NCBI RefSeq assembly: GCF_000010165.1
Contig: NC_012491.1
Coordinates: 1,420,001-1,484,000, forward strand
From: Brevibacillus brevis NBRC 100599
GTDB lineage: Bacteria > Bacillota > Bacilli > Brevibacillales > Brevibacillaceae
DNA: 64,000 nt
Direction of reading: 5' to 3'
The notes beneath the pieces are model-generated. The model did no database searches and was not told the origin of the DNA. It saw nothing but the letters and a program-made list of their open reading frames with translations. Both the position numbers and the translations under genes were made by a program. Each line of letters begins with the position of its first letter. Within the stretch, counting starts at the first letter, position 1. Of this stretch, positions 54,310 through 62,996 are shown in pieces.

Positions 54310-54557
54310 ATGATAGCCTCTTTCTTATTATTTTTACTATTATCATACTCACAATCAGCTACATAATAAATACACTTTGCACGATTTATTTGCCTAGGTA
54401 AATCATTCCAACGAAAGAAACACGCTAGAGAGTGGCTAGGAAGCAGGTGCAGGACAGTGGCAGATTTGGATTAACTAGCAGATCCGCTGCTGGAAGGCGG
54501 CCCCGCATCAAGTTTTTGGAAAGTGTGCAAACGCATCTCGATCAGTAAGCGAATAGG
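54310..54557. other. Gene-free stretch upstream of the ECF S component
   Basis: No gene is seen on either strand. The first 110 bases are AT-rich and probably hold the minus-strand promoter of the S component (TATGATAAT read on the minus strand near 54345). The rest shows no repeat or stable hairpin that I can recognise. Confidence 0.4.
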
Positions 54558-54591
54558 AAAAACTCAAGTCTATTTTAGCTTGAGTTTTTTG
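54558..54591. terminator. Terminator of the flavodoxin-fold reductase gene
   Basis: AAAACTCAAG pairs with CTTGAGTTTT, with T or A runs on both sides; it lies 30 bases after the minus-strand gene. Confidence 0.8.
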
Positions 54592-54621
54592 TCAGTTTGA
54601 TTCGTTTTTTTACCGTAACGC

Positions 54622-55197
54622 TTAGGCTAGCCTCTCCCCAAGCTGTTTCACTTTCTCCAGCCACATCTTGCGCTTTTCCTCCGCCGAGGCATTCACCCCA
54701 CTAATCTCCGTAACCTTCACAGGCTTAATCCCGCAAAACTTCAAAATGTTGCGTTTCATCACGAGATGTCCGGCTTGCCAGTAGATCAATCGGTTGTACC
54801 AAGATGGGGTATCCATGGTCACAATTACATGGGCGGTTTTGCCTGTTAACAGCTTATCCCAGAGTGACGAACCCTCCCGATATTTATAGGCGAATCCGGA
54901 TAAAAGGACGCGATCGAAAAACCCCTTCAAGATAGCGGGCATCGTGCCCCACCAGATCGGATAGACAATGACCAGATGATCCGCCCAACGGATGAGGTCC
55001 TGTGCTTCTTTTAGGTCATCCTCCAGCTCTGTTCTTTTCCGATATCCGTACTTCAAATTTGGGTCGAAAGCAATTTGGCTCAAATCAATGGTGCGAATCT
55101 GTGCTGCTTTGCCTGCGGCTCCTTTCATATAGGCGTGCGCCAACGCGGAGCAATAGCTCTCGGGATCCGGATGTCCGATGATAACGAGAATGTTCAT
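54622..55197 (-). CDS. NAD(P)H:quinone oxidoreductase-like flavoprotein (flavodoxin-2 fold)
   Basis: A 191 aa FMN or FAD enzyme. N-terminal NILVIIGHPDPESYCSALAHAY is the phosphate-binding loop of the family, LIRWADHLVIVYPIWWGTMPAILKGFFDRV is its signature, and GKTAHVIVTMDTPSWYNRLIY follows. Members reduce quinones or drugs by two electrons. The second ATG (55197) is chosen because AGGGGG is eight bases away; the first would be too close. It is divergent from an AraC regulator that may control it. Confidence 0.85.
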   Translation of the reverse strand: MNILVIIGHPDPESYCSALAHAYMKGAAGKAAQIRTIDLSQIAFDPNLKYGYRKRTELEDDLKEAQDLIRWADHLVIVYPIWWGTMPAILKGFFDRVLLSGFAYKYREGSSLWDKLLTGKTAHVIVTMDTPSWYNRLIYWQAGHLVMKRNILKFCGIKPVKVTEISGVNASAEEKRKMWLEKVKQLGERLA

Positions 55198-55339
55198 TTT
55201 CATATCCCCCTGTAGAGTTGATTCCATAACCGACAGATCGTGGTAAACTGAACTGTATTCAGCATATCGTGTGGAATGGAACAGATGAATGATCGAAGGC
55301 GCATAAATGTTGTGGATTCACGCAAAGGAGGTTCCGTAC

Positions 55340-56359
55340 TTGGAAAATGCGCATGGGTTTGCGATTTCGATGGTGTATCCGATTATGAAAACAATTACTC
55401 ACAAGAAGCTTGATTTTGAGCGTTTTTGTGATCATATTTCTTTCGACAGTAGCTTGCTAAAGGATGTAGAGGCGCGGATTGATGAAGCAGAGCTCGAGCG
55501 CTTGATGAAAGAAGCTGCCATTTACACGCAGGATGATCATTTCGGACTGCATCAAGGACAGTTAACGGATATTGCCGATCTGGGCATCCTTGGCTATGTC
55601 ATGATGCATTCGGAAAAAATCGTTGATGCATGGAAGGCTTATCAGCGATATCACGTGATCCTTTGCAGCGGGTACGAGCTGGATTGGGAAGAGCGGGGGA
55701 AGGATGTTTTCCTACGGTTTCATAGACAAAGTCCTGGGAGCGTGTCCCGACACTGCATGGAGGATATGATCAGCTCCTTGTACCACTTGATCGTCCGTAT
55801 GAGTCATCAGACCATTCCGTTACAGTCCATACATTTCACACACGACGCTACGGATGATATCGCTCCGTATTTGAATTTGTTCGGGATGGAGCCTCACTTT
55901 GGTGAAGAAGAAAATGGGCTCTTGGTAGGCAAAGAAGTTTTGCAATACCCGATTCTGTATTCAGATATCCGGCTGCGTAAAGCTTTCGAACCAATCGCGG
56001 AAGAAATTAGAGAGAGGCTGATCAGGGGGCGGGAATTTTCGGACCGTGTGTTCCAATGGATGATGGGATGTATGCCTGCGGCTTTTCCGACCTTACAGCA
56101 GACAGCCGCTGCTTTTCATATGAGTACGAGATCCCTGCAAGCAAAACTAAAGGCAGAGGACACTTCCTATCATGAATTGTCCACGAATGTCCGCAAAGAA
56201 ATGGCGATGGGGTATTTACAGCAAGCGGAGCATTCCATTGGAGAGATTGCCTACCTGCTGCATTTTTCAGATCCAAGCGCCTTTCAAAATGCTTTCAAGA
56301 AATGGACGGGGCTGACACCGGGGCAATATCGGATCAGTCGCCAAGCGCTTGCTATGTAA
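55340..56359 (+). CDS. AraC-family transcriptional regulator
   Basis: A 339 aa regulator of the OruR/ArgR-like type: an N-terminal effector domain of ~200 residues (LGILGYVMMHSEKIVDAWKAYQRYH) and a C-terminal double helix-turn-helix, PTLQQTAAAFHMSTRSLQAKL ... IGEIAYLLHFSDPSAFQNAFKKWTG. The start is TTG at 55340, with AAAGGAGG eight bases before it; this is better supported than the upstream TTG at 55307. It is divergent from the reductase gene. Confidence 0.8.
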   Translation: MENAHGFAISMVYPIMKTITHKKLDFERFCDHISFDSSLLKDVEARIDEAELERLMKEAAIYTQDDHFGLHQGQLTDIADLGILGYVMMHSEKIVDAWKAYQRYHVILCSGYELDWEERGKDVFLRFHRQSPGSVSRHCMEDMISSLYHLIVRMSHQTIPLQSIHFTHDATDDIAPYLNLFGMEPHFGEEENGLLVGKEVLQYPILYSDIRLRKAFEPIAEEIRERLIRGREFSDRVFQWMMGCMPAAFPTLQQTAAAFHMSTRSLQAKLKAEDTSYHELSTNVRKEMAMGYLQQAEHSIGEIAYLLHFSDPSAFQNAFKKWTGLTPGQYRISRQALAM

Positions 56360-56370
56360 CGGCATGATCG

Positions 56371-56398
56371 AACACGCTGCGTAAGCGTGTTTTTTTGT
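56371..56398 (+). terminator. Intrinsic terminator of the araC-type gene
   Basis: AACACGCT pairs with AGCGTGTT around a GCGTA loop, followed by T7. Confidence 0.85.
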
Positions 56399-56416
56399 GC
56401 TGTGGAGCCTCCTCGT

Positions 56417-56446
56417 TTGACAATTTGGAAAACCATGGTGTACACT
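56417..56446 (+). promoter_or_regulatory. Candidate promoter of the tetR-DUF4180-SUMF1 operon
   Basis: A consensus TTGACA and TACACT are separated by 18 bases. A further TATAAAT at 56469 could serve as a second -10 nearer the start codon. Confidence 0.5.
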
Positions 56447-56489
56447 TTTTTTATTCCGACCGTACAGTATAAATAAAAGAGGTAAAATC

Positions 56490-57146
56490 ATGCCCAAATT
56501 AGGAATGGAACCAAAGCGCCGAGCGGATGTCATCAATGCGACCCTCACTTGTATTAGCAATCACGGGATTGATGGCATGACACTGGATAAGGTGGCGGAG
56601 TATGCGGACTGCTCAAAGGGTGTCGTCACGTATTACTTTAAGAATAAGGATAATTTGACGAGTGAAGCCTTTCAGGCATTTTTGGCCTACTATGGCTTGA
56701 AAATCGAAGCTGACATTGAGAACACCATGACCGCCCAGGAAATGATGGACGTTACGCTTGCACACATCTTGCCGCCATACGTGAACGACAAGGAAAAACG
56801 GATCAATGTTTCGCAGCTGCATGGCATCGCTGAGATGTACATCCCGCATGAAGATCAAGCAAGACTCTTTGTCCAATTCTTCTCCAAAGCCGCATTGGAC
56901 CCCAAGCTGCAAGAAGTGGTTGCGAAGAGTTATACGAGAGATTTGCAGGGCATCACCAAGATTTTTGAATACGGCAAGCAAACCGGGCTTATGTCTGCAG
57001 AGGATTCACAAAACGCTGCCTACGGACTTATGGCAATGGTTGTTGGCTTGAGCTTCTTTCGAGTGGCGAGCGTTTCGCCAGCAACCGGTGGAGACAACCG
57101 ATATATTTGTGAGGATTATGTGAGGCAGATTACCAATAGAAGATGA
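56490..57146 (+). CDS. TetR-family transcriptional regulator
   Basis: A 218 aa regulator. The DNA-binding part is RADVINATLTCISNHGIDGMTLDKVAEYADCSKGVVTYYFKNKDNL, close to the BetI branch by the S-K-G-x-V-x-x-Y-F core. The C-terminal helical domain would bind an unknown ligand. The start follows AGAGGT. The next gene begins 11 bases after its stop, so it heads a small operon with DUF4180 and a SUMF1-fold protein. Confidence 0.87.
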   Translation: MPKLGMEPKRRADVINATLTCISNHGIDGMTLDKVAEYADCSKGVVTYYFKNKDNLTSEAFQAFLAYYGLKIEADIENTMTAQEMMDVTLAHILPPYVNDKEKRINVSQLHGIAEMYIPHEDQARLFVQFFSKAALDPKLQEVVAKSYTRDLQGITKIFEYGKQTGLMSAEDSQNAAYGLMAMVVGLSFFRVASVSPATGGDNRYICEDYVRQITNRR

Positions 57147-57157
57147 GGAGGGTACAC

Positions 57158-57526
57158 ATGAATATTACAAAGGTAGAAGCTGGCGGAAAAAATATTGCTA
57201 TTGTGAGTGGTAGCGAGGTTCTTATAGGGGATGTACAGTCCGCATTGGATTTGATTGCAACGGTACACTATCAAGCAGACAGTGAGCGTATTGTTCTCAA
57301 CAAATCATTGCTGAACGAAAGCTTTTTCGATTTGAAAACACGCCTTGCTGGGGAAATCCTTCAGAAGTTCATCAATTATCGAGTGAAAGTGGCAATTGTA
57401 GGAGATTTTTCGGTGTACACAAGTAAAAGTCTAAAAGACTTCATCTATGAATCGAACAACGGAAACGACATCTTTTTCTTGCCGACCGAAGAGCAGGCGA
57501 TCGAGAAGTTAAGCCAGGTGAAATAG
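57158..57526 (+). CDS. DUF4180 protein
   Basis: A 122 aa alpha/beta protein. The ATG at 57158 follows GAGGAGGG. The pattern NIAIVSGSEVLIGDVQSALDLIATVHY, RIVLNKSLLNESFFDLKTRLAGEILQKFINYRVKVAIVGDF and FIYESNNGNDIFFLPTEEQAIEKL fits DUF4180, a domain of unknown function with a STAS-like look. It is set between tetR and the SUMF1 gene with only a few bases on each side. Confidence 0.8.
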   Translation: MNITKVEAGGKNIAIVSGSEVLIGDVQSALDLIATVHYQADSERIVLNKSLLNESFFDLKTRLAGEILQKFINYRVKVAIVGDFSVYTSKSLKDFIYESNNGNDIFFLPTEEQAIEKLSQVK

Positions 57527-57528
57527 AG

Positions 57529-58218
57529 ATGGAGCGGTCGTATACTATGGTGAGCATCCCAGCAGGGCATATCGAATTACGGGACGATCGAATCAAGGCG
57601 ACATGGACAACCGAGGTGAACGCTTTTTTACTCGCACCGGTTCCTGTTACGAATGCGTTATACTTCTCGGTTGTACAAAAAGCAGCTGGACCGAGTGACC
57701 ACCCAGAGGCTCCCGTCGTGAATGTCTCGTGGAATGATGCGATTTCGTTTTGCAATCTGCTTTCTCAGCAAGCAGGTCTCACGGAATGCTACTCGATAAG
57801 TGAAGATGGTGAGCGTGTTGGTTGGAACGAGGAAGCGGATGGCTATCGTCTGCCGACAGAGGCGGAATGGCAGTACGCTTGCAAAGCAGGGACGGGTGGT
57901 TATCGGTACGGCGAGCTGGATGAGATCGCATGGTACGAAGGGAATGCTGAGGGTACAGCACATGCAGTAGGACAAAAGCAGCCGAATGCGTGGGGGCTCT
58001 ATGACATGCTGGGAAATGTTTGGGAGTGGTGCTGGGACCTTTACGATGTAAACGTCTATGGCTCCTACCGAATTTTTCGCGGTGGTAGCTGGGCAGAAGA
58101 GGCCAGAGGCTGTGGGGCGACGTGCCGCAGACGCAGTCACCCCACGTTTCGAATTGATGATCTCGGCTTTCGTCTTGCCAGAGGGGCTTGCAAAATCCAA
58201 AAAAATCCTTTATATTGA
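57529..58218 (+). CDS. SUMF1/formylglycine-generating-enzyme-like protein
   Basis: A 229 aa protein of the FGE-sulfatase fold: VSWNDAISFCNLLSQQAGLTECY, RLPTEAEWQYACKAG, NAWGLYDMLGNVWEWCWDLY and RIFRGGSWAEEARGC ... DDLGFRLAR. True FGE enzymes carry a C-x4-C pair near the C-terminus (CHxSYC type); here the site reads C-G-A-T-C, a C-x3-C. Authentic formylglycine formation is therefore uncertain. It starts two bases after the DUF4180 stop. No sulfatase gene is nearby. Confidence 0.82.
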   Translation: MERSYTMVSIPAGHIELRDDRIKATWTTEVNAFLLAPVPVTNALYFSVVQKAAGPSDHPEAPVVNVSWNDAISFCNLLSQQAGLTECYSISEDGERVGWNEEADGYRLPTEAEWQYACKAGTGGYRYGELDEIAWYEGNAEGTAHAVGQKQPNAWGLYDMLGNVWEWCWDLYDVNVYGSYRIFRGGSWAEEARGCGATCRRRSHPTFRIDDLGFRLARGACKIQKNPLY

Positions 58219-58224
58219 TTTTAG

Positions 58225-58237
58225 TTAGATAATCTAA
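58225..58237. promoter_or_regulatory. Operator 1 of the marR-MFS pair
   Basis: TTAGATAATCTAA, a perfect 13 bp palindrome, lies 18 bases before the marR start. The same 13 bases occur before the MFS gene. Confidence 0.7.
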
Positions 58238-58255
58238 TTATATTCAAGGTGGATT

Positions 58256-58807
58256 ATGAGCAGAAAAAACAAGTGTGAGCATACATCCGATCAATTGCCG
58301 AAACTTGGTATTCAGCCATATTTGCATCTGATGGAAACAACTGCTCTGCAAAATACGGATCGCAAATTGGCTCATTTGGGATTATTGATGCTATGGCTGG
58401 GGGATAACGCCATAGACGTCATTGATTTGAATTTGGAGAAATTCGGCATAACGGAATGTAAATGGGACGTATTGCTGTTGCTTACGTTACATAAAGACAG
58501 AGAACTTATCACCCCTTCTTCGCTTGCAGACAGGCTGGGGATTCGGCGTGCTTCTGTTACAGCTTTGCTGGACTGGCTGGAAAAAAGGCACTGGATCATC
58601 AGGGAGCAAAGCACGCTGGATGGTCGCAAGATTCATGTCAAAATAACGCAAGAAGGCAGAGAATTAGTAACCAGCGTACTGCCAGTTTTTTGGTCTGCTT
58701 GCTCCTCCATTATGAGCGAATTAGAAGAGGAAGAACGGATGCTGTTGGAAAAAATCTTGATGAAGTTGAATAACAGCATGGAAGAGAAACTGGGGGTGGG
58801 AAGATAA
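58256..58807 (+). CDS. MarR-family transcriptional regulator
   Basis: A 183 aa winged-helix protein with an extended N-terminus (~45 residues). The helix-turn-helix is LITPSSLADRLGIRRASVTALLDWLEKRHWI and the wing is STLDGRKIHVKITQEG. The start follows AAGGTGG. Identical palindromes before this gene and the MFS gene imply that it represses both. Confidence 0.87.
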   Translation: MSRKNKCEHTSDQLPKLGIQPYLHLMETTALQNTDRKLAHLGLLMLWLGDNAIDVIDLNLEKFGITECKWDVLLLLTLHKDRELITPSSLADRLGIRRASVTALLDWLEKRHWIIREQSTLDGRKIHVKITQEGRELVTSVLPVFWSACSSIMSELEEEERMLLEKILMKLNNSMEEKLGVGR

Positions 58808-58831
58808 GATCATATTTTTTTGTGAATATAA

Positions 58832-58844
58832 TTAGATAATCTAA
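58832..58844. promoter_or_regulatory. Operator 2 of the marR-MFS pair
   Basis: An identical TTAGATAATCTAA palindrome between marR and the MFS gene, 37 bases before the MFS start. Confidence 0.7.
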
Positions 58845-58881
58845 CTAGAATGTGTGTAAATATTCGAAAAAGAGGTGTGCG

Positions 58882-60087
58882 ATGTCACAGCGAAATTACT
58901 CACTCATGACGGCAATTCTCTGCTGGTCTGGAATCGTCGTCATGTCGAGCTTATACGTTACGATTCCCCTTATGACCCTGTTTGCCGATCTTTTCAGTAT
59001 TACGTTGACACAGGCTGCAGCAGTAGGCAGCGCATTTTCGGTTGGGTTTGCCATTGGGTGTCTGATTTATGGACCGCTGTCCGAAAAGTATGGCCGCAAG
59101 AACGTTATTGTGATCGGGATGATTGCCCTGGCTCTCTTTTCTTTGTTGCTTGGTAGTGCAAATGATTTCGTATGGATCATTGTACTCAGGGGCTTGCAAG
59201 GTGCTGCCGCTGCTACGTTCTCGCCTGTTGCACTCGCCTATGCTGTGGAAATGTTCCCTGCGGCAAAGCGGGTAACGGCAATCGGATTTATCAGCACGGG
59301 ATTTTTGGCGGCAGGAATCATTGGTCAAGTGCTCAGCACTGTAATGAGTCAACAATACAGTTGGCACGCTGTATTCTATATGCTTGCTGCTATCTATTTC
59401 GTGACGCTGTTTGTGGTGATGAGGTGGCTGCCAAAAGAAGAGAGTCCCCTTGCTACCGTTAATATTTGGGAGCCGATTAAGCGAATTCCCTCCTTGTTCA
59501 AACAAAAAAATATCGTCTTGAGCTACATAATCGCTCTTGTATTGCTTATGTCTTTTGTTAATATGTATACAGTCTTGAGCAGTTATTTGGCGGGATCTGA
59601 TTTTGGGCTTAGCAACAAGGAGATGCTGCTTGTTCGAACGATTGGTGTAGTGGGTATGCTCATTTCTCCGCTGGCGGGCGGGCTGGCAAAACGGTTTGGC
59701 TTACGTACCGTGCTCCGCTTCGGATTAGGTTTGGCAGTGGTCAGTATGGCTTCCCTCGGTATGATATCTAACTTGGCTCTTTTGATTGGTACGAGTGTGC
59801 TTTTCGTTGCTGGAATTGCGTTATCCGTTCCTTCCGTGATCTCGCTTGTTGGACAGCTAGGGGGCAAATCGCGGGGAATTGCGGTTTCTGTTTATACGTT
59901 TATCCTGTTTTCGGGAACAAGTCTTGGGCCGATATTGTCCATCCGATTAATGAATGTTGGAAGCTATGAACTTACTTTTGTCCTGCTTGCAATCGTACTA
60001 GGAATTGGTCTGTTGGCTGCATGCCTGATTCGCAGTGATTCTGCAGTTGAAAGTAGTAGCACAAAACCTCCTTCGCCACTAGCTTAG
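58882..60087 (+). CDS. MFS transporter, DHA1-like drug or metabolite exporter
   Basis: A 401 aa, 12-helix MFS protein. Motif A appears as GPLSEKYGRKNVIVIGM between helices 2 and 3, and the helix 4 region is VLRGLQGAAAATFSPVALAYAVE. The ATG at 58882 is preferred over an upstream start because AGAGGTG precedes it. The operator at 58832 suggests induction by the ligand of the upstream MarR. Substrate unknown. Confidence 0.87.
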   Translation: MSQRNYSLMTAILCWSGIVVMSSLYVTIPLMTLFADLFSITLTQAAAVGSAFSVGFAIGCLIYGPLSEKYGRKNVIVIGMIALALFSLLLGSANDFVWIIVLRGLQGAAAATFSPVALAYAVEMFPAAKRVTAIGFISTGFLAAGIIGQVLSTVMSQQYSWHAVFYMLAAIYFVTLFVVMRWLPKEESPLATVNIWEPIKRIPSLFKQKNIVLSYIIALVLLMSFVNMYTVLSSYLAGSDFGLSNKEMLLVRTIGVVGMLISPLAGGLAKRFGLRTVLRFGLGLAVVSMASLGMISNLALLIGTSVLFVAGIALSVPSVISLVGQLGGKSRGIAVSVYTFILFSGTSLGPILSIRLMNVGSYELTFVLLAIVLGIGLLAACLIRSDSAVESSSTKPPSPLA

Positions 60088-60106
60088 TGGTTGAGGAGGT
60101 TTTGTT
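60062..60106. terminator. Bidirectional terminator between two MFS genes
   Basis: CAAAACCTCC pairs with GGAGGTTTTG, with an inner CCACTA/TAGTGG stem. It includes the end of the upstream coding region. Confidence 0.85.
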
Positions 60107-60123
60107 GTTAGAAACGATGGCTG

Positions 60124-61596
60124 CTATTGATTGTTTTGTTGATTCAGCAAGCGTTCTCGCCGCTTATGCACGGCAATGAAAGCGGCAAACACGAGCAACA
60201 GACATCCTGTGAACAGAAACCCTTCCTCGATGGAGAAGGGCAGCCAACCTAAAAGGCCTGAGCCGACGACCACACCGAGAGAGAAAAAGGCGTATAAGTA
60301 ACCGTGTGCTTTCCCCCGCAATTCTTGCGGCGTCGATTGAATGAGCATCGTATTGACAGAGGGAAACAAGAGAGCAAAGCCGATCCCATATAGTCCTAAC
60401 ATGCAGTACAGTGCCAATGTCGTGTTGGATTGACCAATAAGCAGCTGACTCACGCCCATGAAGCCAATACCGATGGACATCGTTTTGGAAGGGGCCACAC
60501 GATCAAAAATCTGGTTGGTCGGAAGCACAAAAAGCAAGACGGCAATGATCCCAAAAGTGCTCATTAATGTACCGCTTAATTTCGAATCGTATCCAAGCGA
60601 TTGCACATGCAAGGGCAAAAGATAAGCGATCACACCTTGTGAAAACATGAGCAAAAAGGCACCGCCGTAAGCCTTGATTATCCCAGCATTGAAGATCAAG
60701 GCTGAGGTCGGGACGTCCTTCTTAAGCTTCTCTTTCTTGCAAGCCTGAGTGGATTTCAGAAAAATGACGGACAGGATGGTTAGGAAAAAGCCCATAACAG
60801 CTACACATGTAAAGACAAAGGGCACGGAGGTTTTGCTTGCCATAATGCCGCTGAACGCAGGTCCGATAATCGCTGCGAGTCCCACAAAGGTACCAGTGAA
60901 GGCAACCTTTCGTCCTTGCTGCTCATGTGTCGTGTTATTCGCAGAAAAAGTAAAAGCAGCAGGAACGATCAAACCGGCGACAAATCCGTGAATGATTCGC
61001 ACGATAATCAACAGAAACGGCTGATCGACGATGTGATACAGCAGCAAGGCACAGCTCGATAAAACCAAGCCGATCAACAGTGGTTTGGATGGACCAACCT
61101 TATCTGTCAGTATGCCTGAGATAATATTGCCAAAGGTATTGGCTAGCGAATACAGACCGATGACAAACCCTATAACAAATGAGCTGGCACCTACGGAAGC
61201 AGCAAATGTACTCATGACCGGCAGTTGCGAGAACAAATCAAAGAACGAGAAAAAAACGATGGCGTATACGAGCAGGGCATTGTTAAACGGCTTCAGAGGA
61301 TACACATCCTGTGCCGTTTTCAGTCTGCGATCCAGAAAGAAGTTCCCAAACGGTACAAAAGCGGCGAGTAACGCAGCAAGAGACCAGAGCAGGCTCCATC
61401 TCACGCGAATGGCTGCATAGAGTATCGCCAGAGCATACAAGCAAAATATCCCGCCGTGAATACTCCCTATGATGGTTACGGCTTTGTCTAAGCCCCACAC
61501 GTATTTCAAGGGCATCGCGATGCCCATCAATACTAATAAAGAAAGGCCATCGAGTAGGCCTGTAAGACGTAAAAAGTAAATTGGATGTACCCGCAC
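60124..61596 (-). CDS. DUF3817-MFS fusion transporter
   Basis: A 490 aa membrane protein. The first ~95 residues form a separate three-helix DUF3817 unit (LRLTGLLDGLSLLVLMGIA, GSIHGGIFCLYALAIL, PFGNFFLDRRL), normally a stand-alone protein. A full 12-helix MFS domain follows with GILTDKVGPSKPLLIGL (motif A) and RIIHGFVAGLIVPAAFTF. A GTG or ATG start near 61596 keeps the fusion in one frame. Substrate unknown; sits alone facing the upstream MFS gene. Confidence 0.85.
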   Translation of the reverse strand: MRVHPIYFLRLTGLLDGLSLLVLMGIAMPLKYVWGLDKAVTIIGSIHGGIFCLYALAILYAAIRVRWSLLWSLAALLAAFVPFGNFFLDRRLKTAQDVYPLKPFNNALLVYAIVFFSFFDLFSQLPVMSTFAASVGASSFVIGFVIGLYSLANTFGNIISGILTDKVGPSKPLLIGLVLSSCALLLYHIVDQPFLLIIVRIIHGFVAGLIVPAAFTFSANNTTHEQQGRKVAFTGTFVGLAAIIGPAFSGIMASKTSVPFVFTCVAVMGFFLTILSVIFLKSTQACKKEKLKKDVPTSALIFNAGIIKAYGGAFLLMFSQGVIAYLLPLHVQSLGYDSKLSGTLMSTFGIIAVLLFVLPTNQIFDRVAPSKTMSIGIGFMGVSQLLIGQSNTTLALYCMLGLYGIGFALLFPSVNTMLIQSTPQELRGKAHGYLYAFFSLGVVVGSGLLGWLPFSIEEGFLFTGCLLLVFAAFIAVHKRRERLLNQQNNQ

Positions 61597-61725
61597 TTGT
61601 GACTCTCCTCATTTTTTATGAAGTAATGCCTCTATCCTACCATTTTTTTTGAGGAAGAAAGTGAACAAATTCGGGTCATTCCTGTGTCGATATCATGAGG
61701 GCGGTGTATTTCTTTTGCCGTGTTC

Positions 61726-62109
61726 TTAACTGTAATCTTCAATCAGGGAGACTTTTCCTTCTTTTATCATAAAAATCGATTTTCCTTTTAATTGGAGCGT
61801 ATCTCCAGCCTTAAGTCCGTTTGGCAAATCAATCGCGAGTGTTCCTTCATAATCAATTTGCACTTCTGCTTTGTCATCCATCACGAGGCAGGCGAGAATC
61901 GTCTGACGCCGACTCGAGAAAATTTTCGCAGACTTTTCAGCTAGCTCTCTAAACGCTTCTATTCCTTTTGTTTCTGTGTTCAGTTCACCGTTGGAATAAT
62001 TCCTGAACACAATATCCGTATGCAAGAGTCTCGCCATACCTTCGACATCAAATGAATTGTAGGCCTGCACATAATTTTCGATGATTCCTTTTACCTCTTC
62101 ATTCGTCAT
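61726..62109 (-). CDS. Nuclear transport factor 2-like (SnoaL-type) protein
   Basis: A 127 aa single-domain protein of the cystatin-like NTF2 fold: an N-terminal helix pair (IIENYVQAYNSFDVEGMARLL), DIVFRNYSNGELN, then strands ending in GKSIFMIKEGKVSLIEDYS. Such proteins are small hydrolases, isomerases or binding proteins. The ATG at 62109 is chosen because AGAGGAGC lies seven bases upstream; the ATG at 62115 would be too close. Confidence 0.8.
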   Translation of the reverse strand: MTNEEVKGIIENYVQAYNSFDVEGMARLLHTDIVFRNYSNGELNTETKGIEAFRELAEKSAKIFSSRRQTILACLVMDDKAEVQIDYEGTLAIDLPNGLKAGDTLQLKGKSIFMIKEGKVSLIEDYS

Positions 62110-62329
62110 GGTCATGCTCCTCTTCAGGGATATATCAAGCGTATTCCTTAGGATTCGTTTAGATGCAGCTGTTCTCCTCTTATAACGATAGGAGAACAAG
62201 CAATCGACGCCCAATCGCAATACTATCGAGGTGTTGGTCTTCTGTATAGGAGTGACATTTTATTGGCGATTGTTTACAATTTACTCGTGAAAAGTTCGTC
62301 CTAACAAATAGGGTTGGCGAGGTGACCCG

Positions 62330-62776
62330 ATGAAGAGTCAAAATCCCGAATCTAGCAAAATCGTTGGTCAAACGGCAGCGACAGGCTTCCAGGTAGGTGT
62401 ACGCAGGACGATGCCCATTACCCCTGAACAGGCTTGGGCGTTTTTAACCTCGTCCGAAGGGGCGAAGTTATGGCTTGGACATGTAGCGAACCTTACCTTT
62501 AGCGAGGGGGAGACCTTTACTTCCAGCGATGGAATATCGGGTCAATTTCGTGTGGTAAAGCCGTTTCGGCAGTTTCGTTTAAAGTGGTCGATGAAGGACT
62601 GGGAAAAGCCGTCCACATTGCAAATTCGGCTGCTATCCGACAAGCCTGACCAAACGACCATTAGTTTTCATCAAGAGAATTTGGATCATGAGAATACACG
62701 AGAGCAAATGAAGCTTCATTGGGAAGAAGTTCTGAATGAAATCAAGCAAAAGTTCTCCATGATGGAGAGGGGATAA
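62330..62776 (+). CDS. SRPBCC (AHSA1-like) domain protein
   Basis: A 148 aa protein of the helix-grip fold. VRRTMPITPEQAWAFLTSSEGAKLWLG starts the domain and the C-terminal helix is REQMKLHWEEVLNEIKQKF, as in the activator-of-Hsp90-ATPase-like group. It binds hydrophobic ligands in characterised members; its role here is unknown. The start follows GAGGTGA. Confidence 0.83.
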   Translation: MKSQNPESSKIVGQTAATGFQVGVRRTMPITPEQAWAFLTSSEGAKLWLGHVANLTFSEGETFTSSDGISGQFRVVKPFRQFRLKWSMKDWEKPSTLQIRLLSDKPDQTTISFHQENLDHENTREQMKLHWEEVLNEIKQKFSMMERG

Positions 62777-62856
62777 AAGCTTCTGTCGGAACGGGGATTT
62801 ATTTTTCCATGTTCTACGCAGATTAGCAAAGTATGTTTCCAATAGTAACGTGGGAG

Positions 62857-62880
62857 GCGTCCGAGGGAGGACGCTTTTTT
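62857..62880 (+). terminator. Intrinsic terminator after the SRPBCC gene
   Basis: GCGTCC pairs with GGACGC around a GAGGGA loop, followed by T6. Confidence 0.8.
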
Positions 62881-62996
62881 GCTTTTCGGATGCTATTTTT
62901 AAGGATTATATAAGGTTTAAATAAAAATGCTCTAAGGTTCGATCGCTATGATAAATGCAGTACGCAAAAATGAGTTGCATTTGAAAGGATAGCGAT

